Positions 17,513-24,656 of a stretch of DNA of 64,000 nt are shown in pieces. The position numbers and the translations under genes were made by a program. The notes below the pieces were generated by a model. That model saw nothing but the letters and a program-made list of their open reading frames with translations. It had not been told where the DNA came from and made no database searches. This stretch comes from Zhongshania aquimaris (GTDB taxonomy: Bacteria > Pseudomonadota > Gammaproteobacteria > Pseudomonadales > Spongiibacteraceae). The DNA lies in assembly GCF_019312595.1 (NCBI RefSeq), contig NZ_JAHWDQ010000001.1, positions 1,350,788-1,414,787 of the forward strand, written 5' to 3'. Positions within the stretch are counted from its first letter, which is position 1. The number at the start of each line of letters is the position of its first letter.

Positions 17513-18172
17513 ATGTCTAAATCCGCTACTGATCATGTCGACGAAGTACCTCAACGATTAGTTAAATCCGCGATCGAATTGTATGGAACCCAGGGAAGCA
17601 ATGCGGTCTCAGCTCGCGAAATTCAGAGGAAGGCCGGCGTCGCTAATGAAGCAGCCGTGCGCTACTATTTTAAAAACAAGGCGGGACTACTCGAGGCCTG
17701 TATTGCTCATCTAAGCACAACGTACAAACCGCTAATTGAAGAGGCCTGGAAGGAGCTGGAGATTAAAAAAAGCAAGAAAGCGCTAACAGTCACAGACGTT
17801 ATGAGTGCACTCGTTATCTCATTTGGAAATCTTTCAATAATCGATCCGCCCGGAGTTCATTTGGTAGCTCGAATGATCCGCGAACAAGGCTCATACGGTC
17901 AGCGCTTGCTTGTATCCCATTTCGGAGACGTAATTTGGAGACTGGAAGAAGCGCTGAGGGACTTGCTGCCCTGGAAATCACCTGAAGCGTTAAGACTTCA
18001 TGTATTTCTCGCAATTAATAGCACGGTGAACGGTATGGTAGATCAATCAATACTCTGGCGCTTGCCGGGCACAAAATCAGATGAGAAGACATTTAAATTA
18101 GAACCAGATAATTTGGCAAAGGGCTTTATTGCTTTCATTTCTGCCGGCGTGTCCGCTCCTTCAGATTTTTAG
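17513..18172 (+). CDS. TetR/AcrR-family transcriptional regulator (cluster 1)
   Basis: 219 residues. An N-terminal TetR helix-turn-helix (about residues 15-60, including SAREIQRKAGVANEAAVRYYF and KAGLLEACIAHL) is followed by a helical ligand-binding domain. The ATG at 17513 is preferred to the TTG one codon upstream; AGAG lies before it. Divergent from the TonB receptor with a 286-bp intergenic region carrying three related operators, so repression of both directions with release by the imported ligand or a product is the likely logic (inference). Confidence 0.9.
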   Translation: MSKSATDHVDEVPQRLVKSAIELYGTQGSNAVSAREIQRKAGVANEAAVRYYFKNKAGLLEACIAHLSTTYKPLIEEAWKELEIKKSKKALTVTDVMSALVISFGNLSIIDPPGVHLVARMIREQGSYGQRLLVSHFGDVIWRLEEALRDLLPWKSPEALRLHVFLAINSTVNGMVDQSILWRLPGTKSDEKTFKLEPDNLAKGFIAFISAGVSAPSDF

Positions 18173-18955
18173 ATCGAGAAATTGAGCAAGACCTTCGACG
18201 CAAGAACAACAGTTAAAGATCATTTAACTTCCGTCAGGATTCTGAAATCCAGCCACCAAGTATTTGACCCCCTTTAAGAACTAGATTCACACTAAAATAG
18301 CAGTATATTTCTTTATTTTTTGATATTCAGGATTGCAAGATTTCTGCATAATTAGTGCAGATACTGCAGCGCGGCGGAGATCACGCTCTTGTGCGAGTGA
18401 CCAGCGGGAATGGTAAATGAGGGCGGGGCCGACCATCGGGTTTATAGCTATATAATGACCCATTGAGTAGAGCCTTCCCTTCATGGCCTGTAGGTATTTA
18501 TGCCCTACGGGTACGCAAGCGGAGCGAGTGCCTCGGCTACGATTTTGCCAACAGTAGGCGCCTTTAAGCGACGCCGGCAGAGAGCAAAATAAAATCGTGC
18601 AAAGGTCTCTGCCTATAATTGTTTGATCATACCACCGGCAAACTGCTGCTCGATGACAAGCTTGGTAGCATTACCCTGCTCTGCCCCAATGTTTGAATAG
18701 CCTGACCATAGTCCGAAAGACTTTGCAAAACAACGCCTGTGCCACGGCCATTGAGCAGATTTACCGCCAGTGCTTTGCTAACAAACACGATTAGCATATT
18801 GATCAGGCAAAAGCGGAAAACCGCCGAATTAAACACTCCAAGGTTACACCGGCAATTTGGATACTTTGAAGATATCGCTAAGCGCCGAGCGAGGCGATAC
18901 AACACACCAAAAAGTAATTTTTATTTTACTTTAAATAGTTTAAAGATAAATGTAA
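18173..18955. other. Decayed intergenic region with no intact gene
   Basis: About 780 bp without a supportable gene. On the minus strand between 18613 and about 18800 there are coding-looking fragments in two frames, one ending ATKLVIEQQFAGGMIKQL before a stop at 18613-18615. This suggests a frameshifted remnant whose family I cannot name. The compositional change and lack of open frames fit a graveyard of an older insertion. Confidence 0.4.
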
Positions 18956-18986
18956 TTGACAATATTGGAAGGGAATTCTATTCCAA
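18956..18986 (+). promoter_or_regulatory. Promoter and operator of the truncated HipB-like gene
   Basis: TTGACA (18956-18961), 17 bp, TATTCC (18979-18984). An inverted repeat TTGGAA ... TTCCAA (18965-18970 / 18981-18986, 10-bp spacer) covers spacer and -10, the arrangement expected for an autorepressed antitoxin operon. Confidence 0.45.
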
Positions 18987-19027
18987 ATCGGTGATATGAC
19001 GACCAAATACCAACGAAAGGCACAACC

Positions 19028-19192
19028 ATGGCAAAGCTGAAGCGAAGCTACTCCAACAGAGCAATGCAGGCCCTTAAGGTCTTTGCACTGCAAATCCAGG
19101 TCGCCCGCAAACAGCGCGGCTGGAGCGAGGCAGAATTAGCCGAAAGAGTTGGCCTGCTCGTTACGGGTAATAATCATTTCAGCGCCGAATGA
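19028..19192 (+). pseudogene. Truncated XRE/HipB-type helix-turn-helix gene
   Basis: The frame encodes 54 residues. It starts MAKLKRSYSNRAMQALKVF and runs QIQVARKQRGWSEAELAERVG, the first half of an XRE helix-turn-helix. It then ends in an unrelated LLVTGNNHFSAE and a stop. Intact relatives continue with the recognition helix and are usually followed by a HipA-like gene, which is absent here. A GAAAGG ribosome binding site and an upstream promoter/operator survive, so a short peptide could still be made. The break at about 19153 looks like a deletion junction. Confidence 0.55.
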
Positions 19193-19368
19193 TACAAGCT
19201 CTGCGGTAACAATTTTGTATTGCTTATACCACTCAAACACTCAGTGCTAACTATTGTGAAGAGGAAAATTCTCGTACCGAGCTTGCGTGAACCTTACCCT
19301 GTAACGCCTTACCAACGTCGTCAAAAACAAGACCTTAACGGTGGAATATAGTTTAAGCCTGCAGCACC
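19193..19368. other. Remnant sequence after the truncated gene
   Basis: 176 bp with no gene. A short minus-strand stretch (about 19160-19260, reading FEWYKQYKIVTAELVSFG) looks coding-like, antisense to the truncated gene. It may be the 3' end of a deleted gene; I do not recognise it. Confidence 0.3.
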
Positions 19369-20454
19369 TCAGCCCCTACTGGATACAATACTTGTCAGCG
19401 CGTCTCGCGTATCCAGTTCAACAAAAGCACTGCCGAAACGCTGCGCCAGATTCTGGCAGATCGCGGGGCTCTGGTAGTCATCCTCCGCACCGGTGCATAT
19501 CCAGATTGGAAGACCGTACGCGGGAGAACAGCGGTAGTGCAGCCAGGCCTCGTCGAAACCGGGCTTATCCGCCACGCCAACTGTAAGCGAATCTATATAC
19601 AGCCTTAGTAGGTGACGCTCGTGCTCACGACGATCTTCGACACTCAACGCACTTACCAGAAAATAGCCGACGTCAAAAGACCAATGACCGCGACGAACAA
19701 CACCCCAGTCGTAAAAACCGAAACCACCATCGGGAAGCAAGTAGGTATTGCCAACGTGAGCATCACCATGCAGCAGTGTCTGCGGGCCTATTGAAAGACT
19801 CCGCAAGTACTCCGCCCAAGCATCTACCAGCATCCTGGGACCAGCGTCGACTACCTGTGCTGGCAAGTAATCCAACAACCGCTGAATTCCTCGCCCACAT
19901 CCGTATTTCATCAAAAACGTAAAGGTGCCCGAAGCTTTCCAAGGGCGAACCCACTTAAGTTCTGGATGGGTCTTATTATTCAAACCCCAAAAGGCGCTAT
20001 GCATCTTGGCAAGTTCTTTTAATCCGGTGGCAACTTGATCGACGGTCAAAGGCGTTGTTGCATCATTCAGGGTAGCACCCCTGCTACCTACATCTTCCAT
20101 AACGATGACGTCGTTCATACGCAATTTGTCTACGGCGCCATAATAGAACAATGGATGCTCAAGACAGAGGTCGACACCTGAGTTACAAAGGCTACCTTCT
20201 ATGTAAGCATTACCTGTCATGGCGTGAAAAAACCTGCGCAGCCAGTTTCCCTTAGTCTTCGCAAACACCGTTTTGGGGCCATCCCCACTGGCATATTCCA
20301 AAGCGAATAACGCCCTACTGCTTGTTCCATCGGAGCCACCTATACGATGAAACGCCTTTAATCTGGCTTCGGGATAATGTTTGGCAATGACCTTTTCCAT
20401 CCAAGCAATGCCGATATTCCATGTTGCCGGTACTGCTCGCGTACTGTTATTCAT
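19369..20454 (-). CDS. Aminoglycoside phosphotransferase/ecdysteroid-kinase-like small-molecule kinase
   Basis: 361 residues with a protein-kinase-like fold. The Brenner motif LLHGDAHVGNTY supplies the catalytic Asp and Asn, followed by FYDWGVVRRG in place of DFG. An N-lobe with TVFAKTKGNW supplies a candidate ATP-binding Lys. The pattern matches phosphotransferases that act on small hydroxylated molecules (APH, CHK/ecdysteroid-kinase-like), not protein kinases. AAGGAA precedes the ATG. It starts 11 bp after the TonB receptor gene, so it is probably co-expressed and may phosphorylate the imported compound (inference). Antibiotic resistance is unlikely from this context. Confidence 0.82.
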   Translation of the reverse strand: MNNSTRAVPATWNIGIAWMEKVIAKHYPEARLKAFHRIGGSDGTSSRALFALEYASGDGPKTVFAKTKGNWLRRFFHAMTGNAYIEGSLCNSGVDLCLEHPLFYYGAVDKLRMNDVIVMEDVGSRGATLNDATTPLTVDQVATGLKELAKMHSAFWGLNNKTHPELKWVRPWKASGTFTFLMKYGCGRGIQRLLDYLPAQVVDAGPRMLVDAWAEYLRSLSIGPQTLLHGDAHVGNTYLLPDGGFGFYDWGVVRRGHWSFDVGYFLVSALSVEDRREHERHLLRLYIDSLTVGVADKPGFDEAWLHYRCSPAYGLPIWICTGAEDDYQSPAICQNLAQRFGSAFVELDTRDALTSIVSSRG

Positions 20455-20465
20455 CGTGCTATTCC

Positions 20466-22958
20466 TTAAAAGCTATAGCGCAGACGAGCGCCGTACATTT
20501 TTGGAAATCCAACCTGACGACTCTCAATGCCCGTCGCTACATAGGTTCCAGAGACATAGGTTAAATACTGCTCATCCAAAATATTTGTACCAAAGAGAGT
20601 CAAATCAAAATTGCTACCCAACACACCTAACCAAGAGGCATTAACGTTCAACAAGTTATAATCAGGCAGAACGTCGTGAGGTGTTGAATTTGATGCCGCT
20701 GCGCGTTGCTCGCCAGTGTAAGTGTAGGTGACACCCACATCCATTAAACCTATGTCTGCGCTGACGGGAAGCTGGTACTTTAGCGTTGCCACCCAAGAGG
20801 ATTCAGGCGCGTAAGGAAGTTCATCGCCTTCTGCCGCTATGGGAACAAACGTGGATGCGGCTATTTGACCAGACAAGGGATTGCCTGACGCCTCTGTAAC
20901 TGCGCGTTCAACATCCGCCGGGTCGACATCGCTCTGCTTTAGCAGCTCGGTATCCAGTTGCGAGTATGAAATGCTCAGACTAAGGGGCTCGAACAGCTGA
21001 AAGTAGGCTTCAACTTCAAATCCGTTGATTTCCGCCTCACCCGCGTTAACAATCCCCGTAGTAGGACCGGAACTCGCGGAGTTATAGCCGATTTGAAGCT
21101 GCATGTCTTTTAGGTCATTGTGGAATACCGCAATATTAACGCGACCAGGAACAGGCCCGCCAAAGGTGGTTTTCGCACCGATTTCATAGGTATCTACCGT
21201 TTCGTGCTCATGCGTATCGAGACCAGGATCAGAAGCGACATTAACACTGCCCTGACGATAACCCCTGGTGTATTTTGTGTACAACATCACATCATCGATA
21301 GGCCGATAGTTAAATTCTAAGAATCCGGTTGGCGCTTCGCTTTTCACTTCCGGTGTAGAACGACTAAACACAGGCGCTTGTCGAGCCGACAACAAATATG
21401 CGTAACGCTCTTTAACGCCTTCGCCCTTGGTTTCATCCCAGGTATAACGCAAGCCAAGTGTGGTACTCAGCTGTGGCAATACGTCGTAAGTCGCCTGGCC
21501 ATAAACCGCCTGGTTTAGAAATTCGGTTTTGCTTTTGAAGATTAATACGCCACCCGCTATCCCGAGCAGGGGATCGAAGCAGTTAAACTGAGAAGGATCA
21601 CTCGTTTCGATAGTTGATAGGTCGCAGTAAAGTAAACTGGCGGCATTCTGTCCAGAAAACCCATCTGGCGTGCTAGTTTCATGGTAAAGACCAGCTTGCC
21701 AAATCATGCGACTATCGAGCGCCACGCCCTGTAGCTGCAGCTCCCCCACCCATGTTTGCTGGCTGGTAGACGGGAAGTCAGGATTGACAACAGAGGCGCC
21801 CAAGGAGATTTCACGACGCGGATCCACCAAACCAAGAGGCAGCCCAAATCCGAGTAGCGCGGCGACGTTTTCCTGAAAGCGCGTACCGAAAATATCAGAC
21901 CCGTTGGTACCCTCTAGATGAGCATAGGCAATGATGCCTTTCGCTGTCAGATTTTCATCAATCTCCCATGTGGTTGTATTGATAAAGCGCTTTTCTTTGA
22001 TCGTTGTAATCGGCGTTTTTACAGTACTAAGCAGATCGTAGAAACCATCCTGACCGGTTGATTCCTGCATCTCAAGTTGACGAACACACTCCGAGCCTAT
22101 TGTTAGCGCGAAGGGATTATCGACAACGGTCTGATCGGTATTACAGTCAAAAAGCGTGGCGGTATAGCCTGCTGATTCGGAATCAACATAGGTGAGAATT
22201 GTATAGTTCTCAATGGAGTCACTTATATCCCATACCAAGCTGAGCCGGGCAGCCAAATATTCGGTATTCCCCAGCTTCCGTGCACCGACCCCCGTTATAT
22301 TATTCAGGTGGCCATCGCGCTCGTTCTGATCCAGGCCGAAACGCACCTTGAAATTATCAGATACCGGAAAGTTCGCTACCACTTGCTGGCGTCTTGATCC
22401 TAGTTCTCCGGCAGAAAACTCGACATAGCCTTCATATTCTTCCGACGGTTTATTAGGCACTAAAAGAATGGCACCGCCCGTGGTATTGCGCCCGAACAAG
22501 GTTCCCTGAGGCCCCTTGAGAACCTGAATATTGGCAAGATCAAACAGCGTTCCCGGCCCGGCACCATCACCTGACGTCTGAGCCACCGCGCCGCGAGGCG
22601 CAACCACGTCGGCAAAGTACGTTGCGACGGAAGCCGTGGTACGAAGCGACTGTGTAAAACCACGAATCGCAAATGAGGTATTTTCATTACCAAATCGAGT
22701 GTCGACGGTTAGCGACGGCGTATATGTCGCTATGTCACTCGAATTTATCATGTTTGCATTGGCAATCTGCTCTTGATTAAAAACCGTCACAGAGATCGCT
22801 ACATCTTGGGCATTTTCCTCACGTCTTTGCGCCGTAATTATAACCTCCTCTATTGCCGGAGTTTTCGCTGCGCTTTGCGGGTAAGCCTCACCCGCAAACA
22901 TCATTGGCAAGAGAAATAGTATTCCCCTTGATTTTTTCACGCTAATTAACCGAATCAT
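20466..22958 (-). CDS. TonB-dependent outer-membrane receptor (TetR-linked cluster 2)
   Basis: About 830 residues: a signal peptide (MIRLISVKKSRGILFLLPMM...), TonB box/plug start IEEVIITAQRREENAQDV, plug motif IQVLKGPQGTLFGRNTTGG, a long barrel and an aromatic C-terminus (YGARLRYSF). The reading frame runs back to 23051. The ATG at 22958 is chosen because AGAGGTG lies at the right distance and the signal peptide is then at the N-terminus; the longer frame would also run through the operators. Ligand unknown. First gene of an operon with the phosphotransferase. Confidence 0.93.
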   Translation of the reverse strand: MIRLISVKKSRGILFLLPMMFAGEAYPQSAAKTPAIEEVIITAQRREENAQDVAISVTVFNQEQIANANMINSSDIATYTPSLTVDTRFGNENTSFAIRGFTQSLRTTASVATYFADVVAPRGAVAQTSGDGAGPGTLFDLANIQVLKGPQGTLFGRNTTGGAILLVPNKPSEEYEGYVEFSAGELGSRRQQVVANFPVSDNFKVRFGLDQNERDGHLNNITGVGARKLGNTEYLAARLSLVWDISDSIENYTILTYVDSESAGYTATLFDCNTDQTVVDNPFALTIGSECVRQLEMQESTGQDGFYDLLSTVKTPITTIKEKRFINTTTWEIDENLTAKGIIAYAHLEGTNGSDIFGTRFQENVAALLGFGLPLGLVDPRREISLGASVVNPDFPSTSQQTWVGELQLQGVALDSRMIWQAGLYHETSTPDGFSGQNAASLLYCDLSTIETSDPSQFNCFDPLLGIAGGVLIFKSKTEFLNQAVYGQATYDVLPQLSTTLGLRYTWDETKGEGVKERYAYLLSARQAPVFSRSTPEVKSEAPTGFLEFNYRPIDDVMLYTKYTRGYRQGSVNVASDPGLDTHEHETVDTYEIGAKTTFGGPVPGRVNIAVFHNDLKDMQLQIGYNSASSGPTTGIVNAGEAEINGFEVEAYFQLFEPLSLSISYSQLDTELLKQSDVDPADVERAVTEASGNPLSGQIAASTFVPIAAEGDELPYAPESSWVATLKYQLPVSADIGLMDVGVTYTYTGEQRAAASNSTPHDVLPDYNLLNVNASWLGVLGSNFDLTLFGTNILDEQYLTYVSGTYVATGIESRQVGFPKMYGARLRYSF

Positions 22959-23021
22959 ACTGACAACACCTCTTATTATTTTTGCCCGTGTTATCGCACT
23001 GACCAGTAGCGCCACAAGCAA

Positions 23022-23076
23022 TGATACGCACTGTATCAAATGATACTCCATGAATCAATTGATATTGTGCGTATCA
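23022..23076. promoter_or_regulatory. Paired TetR operators of cluster 2
   Basis: Two 17-bp sites of the same design: TGATACGCACTGTATCA (23022-23038) and TGATATTGTGCGTATCA (23060-23076). Each has arms TGATAC/GTATCA around a 5-bp centre. The second is the inverse complement of the first with two differences. A single half site TGATAC lies between them at 23041-23046. Centre-to-centre spacing is 38 bp. Confidence 0.75.
23030..23058 (-). promoter_or_regulatory. Promoter of the cluster 2 TonB receptor operon
   Basis: Minus-strand TTGATT (23058-23053), 17 bp, TACAGT (23035-23030). The -10 lies inside operator 1 and the -35 abuts operator 2. For the divergent TetR gene a TACAAT at 23095-23100 is a possible -10 with only a weak -35. 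Confidence 0.6.
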
Positions 23077-23158
23077 CTAAATTGCCAGTTCTTGTACAAT
23101 TAGCGACCACATGAGGCAAAGCTTGCCCTCTTGATTTTTGAATGCTTCGGTCGGACAA

Positions 23159-23737
23159 ATGCCTGAATTAAAAACCAAACATAAAGACACCATGGGACTT
23201 CGCCCTCAAAAATCTCGAGAAGCCCTACGCGCAGCTCTCCTTTCAGAACTTGGAGAAAGGACGTTTCAGGACATTACGGTAAAGGAGCTCACTGCGAATG
23301 CGCGGATCGGCTATGCCACCTTCTTCAGGCACTATGAAGGCCTCGATGAGTTATTAGTAGATGTCGCCAAAGAACAAATTGATAAAATGATTTATGACGT
23401 TCTACCGGTGATGGAACAGCAAGATACCCTGTCAGCCTGTAGAGCAATGTGTACATTCATTCATGACAATTGGGTAGTGTGGTCAATTCTGCTTACCGGC
23501 GGCGCCTCAGAATCCATTCGCCAGGAGTTGATGCAGCTATCTACCAATTATGCCGGACTACAAACGCAATTTTCGTCTACTCTACCTGACGACCTCGGTA
23601 TTACCCTCTCAGTGAGCACAACTATCGAACTGCTCATTTGGTGGCTGAGACAAACTGAGCCTCGCCCCATAGAAGAGGTGGCACAGCTGATCAACGAAAT
23701 AATACACACCCGATTGCTACAAAGCCGAAAGGCCTAA
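23159..23737 (+). CDS. TetR-family transcriptional regulator (cluster 2)
   Basis: About 192 residues with an N-terminal TetR helix-turn-helix (LGERTFQDITVKELTANARIG and YATFFRHYEGLDELL). It is followed by a helical domain with a TetR_C_33-like look (WVVWSILLTGGASESIRQEL). The frame can start at a TTG (23138); the ATG at 23159 is preferred, but neither has a strong ribosome binding site. Divergent from the second TonB receptor across two clear operators. It is followed after 22 bp by the SDR gene. Confidence 0.9.
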   Translation: MPELKTKHKDTMGLRPQKSREALRAALLSELGERTFQDITVKELTANARIGYATFFRHYEGLDELLVDVAKEQIDKMIYDVLPVMEQQDTLSACRAMCTFIHDNWVVWSILLTGGASESIRQELMQLSTNYAGLQTQFSSTLPDDLGITLSVSTTIELLIWWLRQTEPRPIEEVAQLINEIIHTRLLQSRKA

Positions 23738-23759
23738 AACCACATACGAGACAGTAATA

Positions 23760-24578
23760 ATGAAAAGAGTTTCGATCATCACAGGCGGCGCCGGTGGTAT
23801 GGGTCTTGCCACTGCCAAAATACTCGGCTCAGATCACCGCCTAGTGCTCTGCGACCTAAATCAAAATCGTCTTGACCTCGCGGTACAGGAGCTGTCGGAG
23901 GCCGGTATCGAAGCGGTCGGAATCGTGACAGATGTCACTGATCGCAATTCCGTAAACGAACTAATAGTCCGCGCTCAGTCGCTAGGAAACCTAGTATCGC
24001 TTGTACACACCGCGGGAATCAGTCCGCAAATGGCAGATGCCGAACAAATTCTTCGTGTGAACGTGCTAGGGACTGTAAACATTGTAAATGCCATGTTTGA
24101 CGCCGCTAGCGAAGGGTTTGTTTTAGTCAATGTGGCGTCTATGGCTGGACATATGCTGCCTGAATTCATGATCCCACGACGAACTTATCGCTATGCATTT
24201 TCAGATTCAGGAAAGCTGATAAAGAAGTTATTGCTGCGCTGCAAGCTGATGCCGACAGATTTCTATCGTCGCGGCATAGCCTACAGTATCAGCAAAAATT
24301 TCGTCATGTGGTTTAGCCGAGAGAACGCGGCGAGGTACGGCGTCAAAGGAGCCCGTATTCTCAGCATTTCACCTGGAATCTATGATACCGAAATGGGCAA
24401 ACTCGAAGAACAAAGCGGCGGCGTAGACATTGCAATGAAATCCGCCGCGCTCAAGCGTGTAGGACGACCAGACGAAATAGCCGAACTCCTAGCATTTTGC
24501 GCAACCACTAAAGCAGGATATCTTACCGGCATTGATATTCTGGCTGACGGTGGCGTCATTGCCGGGAGGAAGTCCTAA
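23760..24578 (+). CDS. Short-chain dehydrogenase/reductase
   Basis: 272 residues, Rossmann fold. Cofactor motif TGGAGGMG is at residues 8-15, with an acidic residue after strand 2 (LCDLNQNRL), which favours NAD(H). The NAG-like structural motif is altered to HTAG. Active-site Ser lies in NVASMAG and the catalytic YSISK gives Tyr/Lys. There is an insertion of ~35 residues between Ser and Tyr. The enzyme probably oxidises or reduces a hydroxyl/keto group. Co-directional with the TetR gene and so perhaps under the same control; a role in metabolising the TonB-imported, kinase-modified compound is inference. Confidence 0.88.
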   Translation: MKRVSIITGGAGGMGLATAKILGSDHRLVLCDLNQNRLDLAVQELSEAGIEAVGIVTDVTDRNSVNELIVRAQSLGNLVSLVHTAGISPQMADAEQILRVNVLGTVNIVNAMFDAASEGFVLVNVASMAGHMLPEFMIPRRTYRYAFSDSGKLIKKLLLRCKLMPTDFYRRGIAYSISKNFVMWFSRENAARYGVKGARILSISPGIYDTEMGKLEEQSGGVDIAMKSAALKRVGRPDEIAELLAFCATTKAGYLTGIDILADGGVIAGRKS

Positions 24579-24656
24579 GACAAGTAAAAGCTACTTCTCC
24601 GTTAGCACAAAAAACCGGCCACAAAATTTAATAACTTAGCCAACTCGACACGATGC

